DNA from: Caballeronia sp. SL2Y3
GTDB lineage: Bacteria > Pseudomonadota > Gammaproteobacteria > Burkholderiales > Burkholderiaceae
Length of the DNA: 64,000 nucleotides
Assembly (NCBI RefSeq): GCF_022879575.1
Contig: NZ_CP084263.1
Coordinates: forward strand, 372,001-436,000
Reading direction: 5' to 3'
The notes under the pieces are model-generated. The model saw nothing but the letters and a program-made list of their open reading frames with translations. It was not told where the DNA came from and searched no databases. The translations under genes were made by a program, and so were the position numbers. This document shows positions 1 to 8,623 of the stretch, in pieces (position 1 is the stretch's first letter; each line of letters starts with the position of its first letter).

Positions 1-541
1 GATCGAGAAAGCGCCACACGAGCGCGCCGGCCACGAGCCAGATCACCGCCACGGTCGGCACGCCCGCGAGCGTTCGGCCGGCGAGCGCGGCGAGCGCCGG
101 GCTCGCCGCCGTGTTCACGTGCATCACCGATGACCACACGATCAGGCCGCCATCCACGAGACTCGCCATTGCGAGCGTCATGACGAGCGGCGGTATCCGC
201 AAGAGCGTGATGCCGACGCCGTTCACCGCGCCCACCAGCGCGCCGCTCGCGGCAGCAGCGGCGAAGGCCGCGCCCAGACCCGGCGACGCGGGCCCGAGCA
301 GCGCAGCGCCGAGAATGCCGCCGAGCGTGGCCGCCGCGCCGACCGACAGGTCCAGCCCCTGTTCGCCCGCGATCATCACGAGCGATTGCGCGATGCCGAA
401 TAGACCGAGAAACGTCGCGATCTTCAATTGATTGGCGACTTGCCCCGGACTCGCGAAACCCGGCACGGCGAACTGCCCGCCGACGAGCACGATGATCGCG
501 AGCACGAGAAGAAAGAGTCGGCGCGATTGCGTATTCATCAT
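1..541 (-). CDS. Sugar-type ABC transporter permease (partial, runs off left edge)
   Basis: Inner-membrane permease of the BPD_transp_2 (RbsC/XylH) family. The visible N-terminal ~180 residues begin MMNTQSRRLFLL, give several hydrophobic segments and carry the GLDLSVGA loop typical of this family (about residues 60-67). The ATG at 541 shares its A with the TGA stop of the upstream permease (TGATG), indicating translational coupling; a second in-frame ATG lies at 538. It is the last visible gene of the operon that starts at 7348, so the importer has two permease genes. The C-terminus is outside the window and the substrate is unknown. Confidence 0.85.
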   Translation of the reverse strand, partial: MMNTQSRRLFLLVLAIIVLVGGQFAVPGFASPGQVANQLKIATFLGLFGIAQSLVMIAGEQGLDLSVGAAATLGGILGAALLGPASPGLGAAFAAAAASGALVGAVNGVGITLLRIPPLVMTLAMASLVDGGLIVWSSVMHVNTAASPALAALAGRTLAGVPTVAVIWLVAGALVWRFLD

Positions 542-1548
542 CAAGCTCTCCTTTTCGCGCCGACGAACGTGAAGCCGAGCGCAATCACGATCACCGCGCC
601 CTTGAACACTTCCTGATAGTTGCTCGGAATGCCCGCGAAGTAGACGACGTTGCCGATCAGCGCGAGCACGAGCGAGCCGCAGATTGCGCCGAGCATGGAG
701 CCGCGCCCGCCCGCGAGCGAGATGCCGCCGATGACCACGGCGGCCACCGAGTTCAGCGTGTACGGCAGGCCGAGGCGCGCATCGCCGGATGCGGTCTGCG
801 CCGACAGGCACACCGCCGCCGCGAACACGAAGAGCCACGCGAGCATATAGCCGAGCAGTTTGACGAGCCGCACGTCGACGCCGACCTTGAACATGGCGTC
901 GGCGTTGCTGCCAGTTGCGATCAGCCGCCGCCCGAAGCGGTGCCGTTGCAGCACGGCCCAGATCACGACAGCCGCGAGCACGGGCAGCGCCGCGAGCGGC
1001 ACCACGCCGATGCGCGCCGCGAACCATTCGCCGAGCGCGTCGGGAACGGTGCCGCCCGGCTGCGGCATCAAGAGCAGCGCGCAGCCGAACCACACCGCGC
1101 CTGTCGCGAACGTGGCGATGAGCGCGCTCTGCCTCGCATAGCCGACGAGAAAGCCGTTGCACGCACCGGCCGCGAGCGCGGCGACCAATGCAGCGAGACA
1201 CGTCGCGCCCGTGCCCCAGCCCATGAGACCGGGCGCGGCGGCGAGCACGCAATTGACGAGCGAAATGCCCGCGCCCACCGACAGATCCAGCTCGCCCATC
1301 AACACGACGACCGCCTGCGCCATGCAGACGAGAATCACCGGCGCGGCGTTCTGCATGTTGCTCGCGAGCGAATCGAGCGTCAGAAAGTCGGGCTGAAGCC
1401 ACGCGTTGCACACGGTCACGGCGAGCAGCATGACGAGCGCCGGCAATGCGCTCGCGGTGCGCGCAAGCGTCGCTTTCAACGCAGTGCCGGTGCTTTTCAT
1501 CGGCACGGCTTTCGTGCCGGGAAGCCCTTCGCTCAAGTGCGCTTTCAT
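541..1548 (-). CDS. Sugar-type ABC transporter permease
   Basis: 335-residue inner-membrane permease of the RbsC/BPD_transp_2 family, normal length. It begins MKAHLSEGLPG, has 8-10 hydrophobic stretches and the family signature GELDLSVGAG, plus a C-terminal VVIGGISLAGGRGSMLGA glycine-rich loop that contacts the ATPase. The ATG at 1548 overlaps the stop of the ATPase gene (ATGA), which is why this start is preferred over the ATG 16 codons downstream (MKSTGT). With the adjacent second permease it probably forms a heterodimeric channel. Substrate not determinable from sequence. Confidence 0.88.
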   Translation of the reverse strand: MKAHLSEGLPGTKAVPMKSTGTALKATLARTASALPALVMLLAVTVCNAWLQPDFLTLDSLASNMQNAAPVILVCMAQAVVVLMGELDLSVGAGISLVNCVLAAAPGLMGWGTGATCLAALVAALAAGACNGFLVGYARQSALIATFATGAVWFGCALLLMPQPGGTVPDALGEWFAARIGVVPLAALPVLAAVVIWAVLQRHRFGRRLIATGSNADAMFKVGVDVRLVKLLGYMLAWLFVFAAAVCLSAQTASGDARLGLPYTLNSVAAVVIGGISLAGGRGSMLGAICGSLVLALIGNVVYFAGIPSNYQEVFKGAVIVIALGFTFVGAKRRA

Positions 1549-3089
1549 GCCGCGCTCCTTCCGAAGAGCGCGCTGGTCACGCGCGATCCGTTCATCTCTT
1601 CTCCTTCCAGCAGCGCGACGATCCGCCCTTCGTACATCACGACGAGCCGGTCGCACACTGCGAGCAATTCTTCGGTGTCCGAAGCATAAACGAGCACAGC
1701 GGTTCCTGCCGCAGCGAGCGCGCCGATCGCTTCGTAAATGTCCTTGCGGGCGATGACATCCACGCCCTTGGTGGGATCGCTGAGAAGCAGCACATCGACC
1801 TGACGGTTCAGCCAGCGGCCGATGACCACCTTCTGCTGATTCCCGCCCGACAGATCGCGCACCGGCTGCCGCGCGTCGGATGTCTTGATGCGCAGGCGCT
1901 TCACTACATCGTCGACGAAGCGGCGAATCGGCGCGCGATGCAGCCGCCACGGGCTCTGCGCGAAGTTCACGCCGACCTGCGCAAGGTTGAATTCGACCGA
2001 ATGATCGAGCCACAAGCCCTGACGATGCCGGTCGTTCGGCACGAGGCAGACGCCCGCCGCGATCATCTGGCGCGGCGAGCGCGGTTCGACCGTCTTCGCG
2101 CCGTGCGGTCCAGCGAGCGTCACCGTGCCGCCATCCGGCACGCGGAAACCGGCGAGCGCGTCGAGCAGTTCTTCCTGGCCGTGGCCCTGCAATCCCGCGA
2201 TGCCGAGAATCTCGCCACGCTTCAACTCCAGATCGACGCCGCGCAGCCGCGCGCCCGCTCGCAGGCCGCGCACCGTCATCGCGACCGATGCGCCGTTGCG
2301 CGACACGCGGTCCGTTTGCGCCGTTTCGCGCGCGCCATCGTGCAGATGCGCGGCGGCCGCGCCGCCCGCCACGCCGCCCATCAGTTCGAGCACGCGCGGC
2401 TCATCCAGATGGCCGCGCACCGGCAACTCGCCGACCGCGCGGCCGTTGCACAGCACCATCACGCGATCGCACAGCGACTCGATCTCCGCCATGCGATGCG
2501 AGATGAAGACGACCGCCGTGCCGCGCGCCGTCAGGCCGCGCACGGCGCGCATCAGGCTTTCGACTTCGGCTGCGGCGAGCGCAGCGGTCGGTTCGTCGAG
2601 AATCAGCACGCGCGGCGCGAGCGCGAGTGCCCGCGCGATCTCGACCAGTTGCTGATCTGCGGCGGTCAGGCTGCCCGCAGCGGCATCGACGTTCCAGCCC
2701 GGCCGCAGGCTTTCGAGCAATTGCAGCGCGCGCTCGCGAGTGCGCGGCTGATTCAGAAAGCGCGCCGCGCGGCACAGCTCCGCGCCGAGGAACACGTTCT
2801 CCCAGGCCGGCAAGTCGGGTGCGAGCCCCGGATGCTGATGCGCGATGGCGATGCCCGCCGCCCGCGCTGCCTTCGGCGACCCGATGGCGAGCGGCACGCC
2901 GTCGAGTTCGATGGAACCGTGGTCCGGCATCCTGTCGCCCGCGAGAATGCTGGAAAGCGTCGATTTCCCCGAGCCATTCGCGCCGAGCAAGCCGAGCACT
3001 TCGCCGGCTTCGAGGGTGAGGCTCGCGTCGTCGAGTGCCAGTACGCCGCCGTAGCGTTTCGTGAGTCCCTTCGCGATCAAGAGAGACAT
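1545..3089 (-). CDS. Sugar-type ABC transporter ATP-binding protein (two nucleotide-binding domains)
   Basis: 514-residue cytoplasmic ATPase of the RbsA/MglA class with two fused ABC domains. Domain 1 has Walker A GANGSGKST (about residues 35-43), Walker B ILDEPTAAL and a switch His (FISHRM). Domain 2 starts near residue 260, has the degenerate P-loop GLQGHGQEE typical of the class, then LSGGNQQK and LLLSDPTKGVDV. It lies between the binding protein (10-nt gap) and the permease (4-nt overlap) in one operon. Family assignment is firm; the transported solute is not known. Confidence 0.93.
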   Translation of the reverse strand: MSLLIAKGLTKRYGGVLALDDASLTLEAGEVLGLLGANGSGKSTLSSILAGDRMPDHGSIELDGVPLAIGSPKAARAAGIAIAHQHPGLAPDLPAWENVFLGAELCRAARFLNQPRTRERALQLLESLRPGWNVDAAAGSLTAADQQLVEIARALALAPRVLILDEPTAALAAAEVESLMRAVRGLTARGTAVVFISHRMAEIESLCDRVMVLCNGRAVGELPVRGHLDEPRVLELMGGVAGGAAAAHLHDGARETAQTDRVSRNGASVAMTVRGLRAGARLRGVDLELKRGEILGIAGLQGHGQEELLDALAGFRVPDGGTVTLAGPHGAKTVEPRSPRQMIAAGVCLVPNDRHRQGLWLDHSVEFNLAQVGVNFAQSPWRLHRAPIRRFVDDVVKRLRIKTSDARQPVRDLSGGNQQKVVIGRWLNRQVDVLLLSDPTKGVDVIARKDIYEAIGALAAAGTAVLVYASDTEELLAVCDRLVVMYEGRIVALLEGEEMNGSRVTSALFGRSAA

Positions 3090-3099
3090 GGTGCCGCCG

Positions 3100-4119
3100 T
3101 CACTGCGCGAAGAGCGCGTCGAGCTCGGCTTCTGTGAGCCATTGCCCGAGGAAGTAGCTGTCCGGCTTGCCGTCCATCGAGGCGAGCGTGGCGTCGAGCG
3201 TCTCGCTCGTCACCGTCTTCGTGATGGGGAAATAGTACGTGTTGTCCGGCAGCGCTTTGAGCTTGCGTCCCTGCGCGAGCCGCACCGCGATGCCGAGCGC
3301 CGTGCGGCTGATATCGGGCGGATTCACTTGCACGAAGACCTTCATTGGATTGCCCGCGTCGCGCTGCTTCTTCCATTCGGTGAGAAAGCCCTTCTGCGCC
3401 TCGCCGGTCATGATCGCCACGCGGCGGTTCGCGTTCTCGAAGGCGCGCAGCACGCCGAGCGCCATCGCGTCTTCGGTGAACACGGCGTCGATCTTCGGCT
3501 GCGCGGCGATGACCGTCGCCATCACGGACTGCGCCTTCGCCTCGTCCCATTCGCCGTAGCCGGACCACACGACCTTGATGCCGGGATACTTCGCGAACGT
3601 ATCGAGCGCGGCCTTCTTGCGCGCTTCGGCCGCCGGGTGCCCGGGAATGCCGTCGAGCACCACGACGTTGCCCGTGCCGTGCAATTGCTCCGCGATCCAC
3701 TCGGCGTAGCGCTGGCCCCACTTGTAATGATCGACCGTCACGTTGGTCGCATAGCGATTCGACACGGCCTGATCGAACGAGACGACCGGAATCTTGCTGC
3801 GCTCCGCTTCGTTGATGACGCCGTTGAGCGCGGTCGCGGAATTCGCATCGACCATGATCGCGCCGACTTTCTGGCGGATCATGTTGCGCATGTCCTGAAT
3901 CTGCTGGCCGGTGTTCGCGCCCGACTGCTGGATGACCAGCTTGTCGGCCATGCCCTTCGCCTTATAGGTCTCGAATTGCTGGTTCGCGCCGTCGATCATC
4001 TGGTTGCGCCATTCGGTGCCGAAGTAGCCGTTGGACAGCCCGATGGTCGGCGCGGCGGCGAACGCGGATGCGCACGCGAGGCCGGTCGCCAGCGCGGCGA
4101 GCAAAGTGCGCGGTTTCAT
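3100..4119 (-). CDS. Periplasmic sugar-type substrate-binding protein
   Basis: 339-residue type-1 periplasmic binding protein (Peripla_BP_4, RbsB-like). The start at 4119 gives a classic signal peptide, MKPRTLLAALATGLACASAF, cleaved after AFA. The mature protein begins APTIGLSNGYFGTEWRNQM and follows the two-lobe fold. It supplies solute to the ATPase and permeases encoded immediately downstream. A strong hairpin (4150-4178) separates it from the amidohydrolase gene upstream in the same orientation. A longer reading frame back to 4203 would bury the signal peptide and is not preferred. Confidence 0.9.
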   Translation of the reverse strand: MKPRTLLAALATGLACASAFAAAPTIGLSNGYFGTEWRNQMIDGANQQFETYKAKGMADKLVIQQSGANTGQQIQDMRNMIRQKVGAIMVDANSATALNGVINEAERSKIPVVSFDQAVSNRYATNVTVDHYKWGQRYAEWIAEQLHGTGNVVVLDGIPGHPAAEARKKAALDTFAKYPGIKVVWSGYGEWDEAKAQSVMATVIAAQPKIDAVFTEDAMALGVLRAFENANRRVAIMTGEAQKGFLTEWKKQRDAGNPMKVFVQVNPPDISRTALGIAVRLAQGRKLKALPDNTYYFPITKTVTSETLDATLASMDGKPDSYFLGQWLTEAELDALFAQ

Positions 4120-4149
4120 GTGGTCGTCTCCTGATTTTTCGTAAGCGAA

Positions 4150-4178
4150 GGCGCCGGCCGCAAGGAACGGCCGGCGCC
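4150..4178 (-). terminator. Intra-operon GC-rich hairpin
   Basis: Perfect 11-bp inverted repeat, GGCGCCGGCCG with a 7-nt loop (caaggaa) and CGGCCGGCGCC. It sits in the 80-nt gap after the amidohydrolase stop and before the binding-protein start. No T-run follows, so it may act as an mRNA-stabilising or attenuating hairpin rather than a full terminator; it would let the transporter and enzyme genes be expressed at different levels. Confidence 0.55.
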
Positions 4179-4199
4179 ACGCACCGCGTCTGCAAGCGT

Positions 4200-5537
4200 T
4201 CAATGCACCGGCGCGGGCGCCGCTTGCTCGACGCCTGCATCGGCCGGCAGCGGCGTGCCGATATGCAGTTCCCCGCGCGGCGGCAGGGAGTCATGCGTCG
4301 TCTTGAAGATGTCGCCGTCTTTCATCACGAGCGTGATCTTCTTCGGGTCCTGCAAGATGGTCAGGTCCGCGAGCGGATTGCCGTCCACGAGGATGATGTC
4401 GGCGAGATAGCCCTCGCGAATCTGGCCCAGCTCGTCGGGCATCATCATCAGTTCGCCGCCGTAGCGCGTCGCCGAAACGAGCACTTCGATCGGCGTCATG
4501 CCGATGTAATCGACGAAGTACTGAAGGTCGCGCGCGTTGGTGCCGTGCGGCATCCACGCGAAGCCGTAATCGCCGCCCGGCAGAACGCGAATGCCGCGCT
4601 TGTGCATCTTGCGCAGCGTTTCAGCGGCGGTTTCCAGCTCGCGCTTGTAGCCCATCTTCGTCGCCATTTCCTCCGTGATGCCCCACTTCTCCGCGTGATG
4701 CAGCGTGCTGATGAGCCAGCCGATGCCCGGCGCGACGAAGTGCTTCTCCTTGTTGGCTTCGAGCATGTCGAGCGCTTCCTCGTCGGCGAAGCTCGCGTGG
4801 AAGATCAGTTCGAGTCCGTGCCGCACGCATTGCTTGACCGATTCGCTGGAGCGCGCATGCGCCGCCACGCGCTTGCCGGCGCGCTTGGCTTCGGCCGCGA
4901 GCATGGCGATTTCTTCTTCCGAGAACGGCGACGATTCCGCCGAAATGCCCGCGATGTACTCACCCGACAGATTGATCTTCAGGTGATCGACGCCATACTT
5001 GACGAACATGCGCGTGGTCGCGCGCATCTCTTCCGGGCCGCTCACGACCGCGCCGAAGTTCAGCTCCTTGAACGGCATGTGCGGCAGCGTGTTATCGGCG
5101 AGGCCGCCGAGAATCGTGATTTCCTGACTGCCCGCGAGATAGCGCGGCCCCGGAAACTCGCCGGCATTCACGGCATTGCGCAGCACGACATCGAGCCGCG
5201 GCTTTGCGGCGGCCGCGCCGAGCGCGGACGTCCAGCCCATTTCGAGGTAGCGCTTCGCCACGCGCACGCACCAGAGCATGTGCTCTTCGGGCGGCATGAA
5301 CTGGATCGCGGATAGCGAAGGCTGGTCGTTCCACGAGAAATGCGTGTGCGCCTCGGTCATGCCGGGCATCAGGAACGCGCCGCGGCCGTCGATGCGCCGC
5401 GCGTCGGGCGCGCTGATCGGCGCTTCCTCGCGCGCCACGCGCACGATGCGGCGGCCATCGACGAGCACCTGGCCCTTGAACGGCTGCGCGCCGCTGCCAT
5501 CGAAAATGGATACGTTGTCGAACAGGATCGAACTCAT
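4200..5537 (-). CDS. Amidohydrolase family protein (imidazolonepropionase/prolidase-like)
   Basis: 445-residue metal-dependent hydrolase of the amidohydrolase superfamily (COG1228-like). It starts MSSILFDNVSIFDGSG at 5537, preceded by GGAGG-like sequence. Visible metal-site elements are EAHTHF (about residues 60-65), the lysine in HLKINLS, histidines in AAHARS and IFHASF, and the catalytic Asp in GGDYGF. The usual C-terminal tail EGYLADIILVDGNPLADL is present. The enzymes of this class cleave amide or lactone bonds in cyclic or peptide substrates. It sits between the hydrolase genes and the importer genes, so it probably processes the imported compound; the true substrate is unknown. Confidence 0.85.
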   Translation of the reverse strand: MSSILFDNVSIFDGSGAQPFKGQVLVDGRRIVRVAREEAPISAPDARRIDGRGAFLMPGMTEAHTHFSWNDQPSLSAIQFMPPEEHMLWCVRVAKRYLEMGWTSALGAAAAKPRLDVVLRNAVNAGEFPGPRYLAGSQEITILGGLADNTLPHMPFKELNFGAVVSGPEEMRATTRMFVKYGVDHLKINLSGEYIAGISAESSPFSEEEIAMLAAEAKRAGKRVAAHARSSESVKQCVRHGLELIFHASFADEEALDMLEANKEKHFVAPGIGWLISTLHHAEKWGITEEMATKMGYKRELETAAETLRKMHKRGIRVLPGGDYGFAWMPHGTNARDLQYFVDYIGMTPIEVLVSATRYGGELMMMPDELGQIREGYLADIILVDGNPLADLTILQDPKKITLVMKDGDIFKTTHDSLPPRGELHIGTPLPADAGVEQAAPAPVH

Positions 5538-5681
5538 GTCTGTCTCCTCCACGCGGACCCGCCGCATTCGCGCGCGGGCCGCCGGTTGATTACGGTCTGA
5601 CCTGATTGGTGTTCTTCCGGCGCCGGTCGTTGCCGTCTCTGCGGCGTTCAATGACGTGGCGTGCCGGCCTCGTTCAGTTCC

Positions 5682-6473
5682 TCACTGCGCCGCCTCGTAG
5701 AAGCGCTTGAGTTCCGCCGTCGATTCGGCGGGCTTCTCGAACGTCGTCCAGTGGCCGCAGCCGTTCAGCACGACGACCTTCGCGCCTTTGATGCGCTCGG
5801 CCATCGCCTTCACGGCATCCGGCTTGCCGACGCCGTCCTGATCGCCGGTGACGAGCAGCGTCGGCACTTCGATGCGCTCGATCTCGGCGGCCTGCGCGCC
5901 CGCGAGCGCCTCGCAGCTTTGCGCGTAGCCTTCGGGCGACTGCCGCATCACGCTTTCGCGCACGAGCGCGAGCGTCACCGGCCGCTGCGATTTCGTCTCG
6001 TCGCTGGTCGCGCCCTTCACGATGGCATCGGCAATCTCCTGCACGCCCGGCACGCCCTTCTCGCGCGCGATTCCGGCGCGCTGGCGCATGCCTTCGCGGC
6101 CCGCATCCGGCGGCGCGACGAGCGGCCCGAAGAGCGCGAGGCTCTTCACCAGTTCCGGATGCTTCACGGCCAGATGCTGCGCGACGATGGTGCCCATCGA
6201 ATGCGCGACGACATCGGCCTTCGTCACTTGCATCTCGCGCAGGACCGAAGCGATCGTGTCCACGTACAGATCGATCGACAGCTTCCCTTCAGGCAACGGC
6301 GAACGCGCGCTGCCCGGCAGGTCGATGCGAATGACCTGCTTGCCCTCGAATGCCGGCAGCACCGGCGTCCAGTTGTTCGACGATCCGCCGAGACCGTGGA
6401 TGCACACGACCGGCGCGCCTTCGCCCTCGGTCTCGATGAATACGCCCTGCACTTCTCTCGTTGCCATGTTCAC
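5682..6473 (-). CDS. Alpha/beta-fold hydrolase
   Basis: 263-residue alpha/beta hydrolase. It shows the oxyanion motif VCIHGLGGSSNNW (about residues 22-34), the nucleophile elbow AHSMGT, an acid Asp in LLVTGDQDG and the catalytic His in NGCGHWTTFEKP. Similar proteins act as esterases, lactonases or C-C hydrolases in catabolic operons. The GTG at 6473 overlaps the stop of the preceding FAH-family gene (GTGA); an ATG two codons in, at 6467, is the alternative start. Placement beside an FAH-family enzyme and an amidohydrolase suggests sequential ring or lactone hydrolysis (inference). Confidence 0.87.
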   Translation of the reverse strand: MNMATREVQGVFIETEGEGAPVVCIHGLGGSSNNWTPVLPAFEGKQVIRIDLPGSARSPLPEGKLSIDLYVDTIASVLREMQVTKADVVAHSMGTIVAQHLAVKHPELVKSLALFGPLVAPPDAGREGMRQRAGIAREKGVPGVQEIADAIVKGATSDETKSQRPVTLALVRESVMRQSPEGYAQSCEALAGAQAAEIERIEVPTLLVTGDQDGVGKPDAVKAMAERIKGAKVVVLNGCGHWTTFEKPAESTAELKRFYEAAQ

Positions 6474-7348
6474 GCCACCTCGTTTTCAAGAATGCCGATG
6501 CCCGGAATCTCCATGCGCACGACGTCGCCGCTTTGCAGGAATTTCGGAGGATTGAAGCCGATGCCCACGCCCGCGGGCGTGCCCGTCGAGATGACGTCGC
6601 CCGGCTGAAGCTCCATGCCGGCCGAAAGCGTTTCGATGATCGTCGGGATATCGAAGATCAGTAGCTTCGAGTTCGATTCCTGACGCAGTTCGCCGTTGAT
6701 CCAGCAGCGCACGTCGATGTTCTCTGCGTCGATCTCGTCCGCCGTGACGAGAAACGGGCCCATCGGGCAGAAGCCGTCGAGCGACTTGCCGATGAACCAT
6801 TGGCGATGCAGTTTTTGCAGATCGCGCGCGGTCACGTCGTTGATGATGGTGTAGCCGAAGACGTGGTTCATCGCGTCGGCCTTCTTGATGCCGCGCCCCG
6901 CCTTGCCGATCACCACGCCGATCTCCACTTCGTAGTCCATCTGCTGCGTCACGTCGGCGTGGCGCGGAATGCGCTCGCCCGTCGCGATGATCGTCGAGAC
7001 GGGCTTGGTGAACACGACCGGCGCTTCCGGAATGTGCTCGCCCGCCTGCGCGCTCTTGTCGAAGCCCGACTTGCTGAACTCCTCGGCGTGGTCGTGATAG
7101 TTCTTGCCGACACAGAACACGTTGCGGCGCGGCTGGTCGATCGGCGCGAGCACTTGCGCCGACGCGAGCGGCTTGCCTTCGCCACGCGGATGTAGCGTTT
7201 CGCGCAGGTCGGTGAACAGTTGAACCAATTGGACCATATCGCCGGAGAAGCCGTCGCAAAGTTCGGAAACCGGCCAGTACTTGCCGCCTTCCGAATCCAC
7301 GACAGCGACGGTTTTCGCGCCATCTACCCGCAAAGTTGCTAATTTCAT
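6470..7348 (-). CDS. Fumarylacetoacetate hydrolase family protein
   Basis: 292-residue FAH-family enzyme. An N-terminal beta-rich part is followed by the catalytic fold with CVGKNYHDHAEE (about residues 79-90) and the metal-binding DYEVEIGVVIG (Glu-x-Glu) near residues 138-148. The C-terminal GDVISTGTPAGVG loop is present. Members hydrolyse, hydrate, decarboxylate or dehydrate 2-oxo acids such as ketodeoxy sugar acids. It is the first gene of the operon and faces the GntR regulator at 7474 across a 125-bp promoter region. The exact reaction cannot be told from sequence. Confidence 0.9.
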   Translation of the reverse strand: MKLATLRVDGAKTVAVVDSEGGKYWPVSELCDGFSGDMVQLVQLFTDLRETLHPRGEGKPLASAQVLAPIDQPRRNVFCVGKNYHDHAEEFSKSGFDKSAQAGEHIPEAPVVFTKPVSTIIATGERIPRHADVTQQMDYEVEIGVVIGKAGRGIKKADAMNHVFGYTIINDVTARDLQKLHRQWFIGKSLDGFCPMGPFLVTADEIDAENIDVRCWINGELRQESNSKLLIFDIPTIIETLSAGMELQPGDVISTGTPAGVGIGFNPPKFLQSGDVVRMEIPGIGILENEVA

Positions 7349-7439
7349 GGTGGGCCTTTAATCTAGACTTGTCGGTGAATCTGGAGCCACTCTAGGACCA
7401 AAAAAGGACAAAGAGAACTAGGGTTAACCAATCTCCGAT

Positions 7440-7449
7440 ACCAATTGGT
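7440..7449. promoter_or_regulatory. Candidate GntR operator palindrome
   Basis: The intergenic region between the divergent FAH-family and GntR genes contains the perfect 10-bp palindrome ACCAATTGGT 25 bp before the GntR ATG. A half-site-like GTTAACCAAT lies just upstream at 7423-7432. FadR-subfamily regulators bind TGGT/ACCA-type inverted repeats, so autoregulation plus control of the operon is plausible (inference). Confidence 0.5.
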
Positions 7450-7473
7450 CTAATAGGACGAGCAGAAAAAGTC

Positions 7474-8226
7474 ATGGGCAGCGTCGACGAAATCAGGCTG
7501 ACAGTCAGGTCAAAAGGAGCGCGCGAGCTCGCCCACTATCTCGAAGAGGCAATCCGCAGCGGCCGGCTGGGCGTGGGCGTGCGTCTGCCGCCGGAGCGCG
7601 AGTTAAGCGAGGAGTTCGGCGCGTCGCGCGGCGCGGTCCGTCGCGTGCTCGCGGATCTCAAAGAGCGCGGGCTCATTCGCCAGGCAGTCGGCAGCGGCAC
7701 GTTCGTGATGCCGGGCGGGATGTCGACGAGCCCCGTGGCACCGCTAACGCCGCTAACGCCGCTAACACCGTCCGAGCCGCAACCGGAGCCAAAGACCGAC
7801 GCCGTACAGACGAGTCCCGCCGAACTGATGGAAGCGCGGCTCCTGATCGAACCGCTGATGCCGGGCTTGATCGTGCGCTATGCGACGGTCGCCGACTTCA
7901 CGCACATGACCGAGTGCATCGAGCGTTCGGAAGCGGCGTCGAACATCGAAGAATTCGAACACTGGGACGGCGAATTGCATCGCGCGTTCGCGGTGGCGAC
8001 GCATAACAGCTTCTTTCTGCGCGTGCTGGAATTGACGAACGAAGTGCGCGAACAAGGCGAATGGGGACGCCTGAAGCGCAAGTCGCTCACGCCCGAGCGT
8101 CGCAGTCAGTACGAAGCGCAGCACCGCGCCATCGTCGATGCGCTTCGGGATCGCGACGCCGAGCTGGCTTGCGAGCTACTGACGGGGCATCTGCTGCAGA
8201 TTCGCGAGAACCTTTTCGGGCGTTAG
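7474..8226 (+). CDS. GntR/FadR-family transcriptional regulator (FCD domain)
   Basis: 250-residue repressor-type regulator. Residues ~15-75 are the winged helix-turn-helix (LPPERELSEEFGASRGAVRR, then GLIRQAVGSGTFV). A Pro/Thr linker follows, and residues ~110-245 are the FCD effector domain, with likely metal ligands in HWDGELHRAF, the His of AQHRAI and the His of TGHLLQ. Such regulators usually sense a carboxylic acid or sugar acid. It is divergent from the FAH/hydrolase/amidohydrolase/ABC operon and is its probable regulator. The linker is encoded by three near-identical 9-bp repeats (around 7741-7769). Confidence 0.92.
   Translation: MGSVDEIRLTVRSKGARELAHYLEEAIRSGRLGVGVRLPPERELSEEFGASRGAVRRVLADLKERGLIRQAVGSGTFVMPGGMSTSPVAPLTPLTPLTPSEPQPEPKTDAVQTSPAELMEARLLIEPLMPGLIVRYATVADFTHMTECIERSEAASNIEEFEHWDGELHRAFAVATHNSFFLRVLELTNEVREQGEWGRLKRKSLTPERRSQYEAQHRAIVDALRDRDAELACELLTGHLLQIRENLFGR
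7741..7769 (+). repeat. 9-bp tandem repeat inside the GntR coding region
   Basis: Three copies of ccgctaacg (the last degenerate, ccgctaaca) in frame, encoding PLTPLTPLTP in the linker between the DNA-binding and effector domains. The 9-bp unit preserves frame, so copy-number changes would alter only linker length. Confidence 0.8.
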
Positions 8227-8623
8227 AGCAGGCACGTTCCGCCGCCCGCATCGCACACTTTTCGCGGACTCATTCACCGCATGCGTCCGTGCGTGCGTTT
8301 CATCGGGAAAGCTCTAATCGAAGCGCCGAAAATACCTGCATATAGTGGCTCTGTTCTTTTTCCCGCCTGTGCGCTGCATAAACCAAACTATGAGACAACC
8401 GCGCGATTGCGATTCAGTGCGTCATGCCCGCCGCGATTCCCGTTTCTGAGCGCCAAGACGCGAATAAATAAGCATTGAGCTTTATCGAAACGCATCGAAA
8501 CAAAATCATCATCGACGTCTTTCCAATGTGAAAGCCGCTCCGAAGTGATGAGCAAGCGATCACCCATTATCTGGACGCAATCGACGACACGTCGACTCGC
8601 ATCGACCAAGAACGGAGGTGGAC
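8227..8623 (+). promoter_or_regulatory. Intergenic region and likely promoter of the second ABC importer
   Basis: A 397-bp gene-free stretch between the GntR gene and the binding-protein gene. It becomes AT-richer toward 8460-8530. Two direct copies of atcgaaac (8484-8491 and 8494-8501) are spaced 10 bp apart, one helical turn, and may be a regulator site. The ribosome binding site AACGGAGG ends 5 nt before the ATG at 8624. No ORF here looks coding. Confidence 0.45.

Noticed and set aside
1446..3137. Long plus-strand open frame opposite the ABC ATPase
   Set aside because: The minus strand has Walker A/B and signature motifs; this frame does not resemble a protein.
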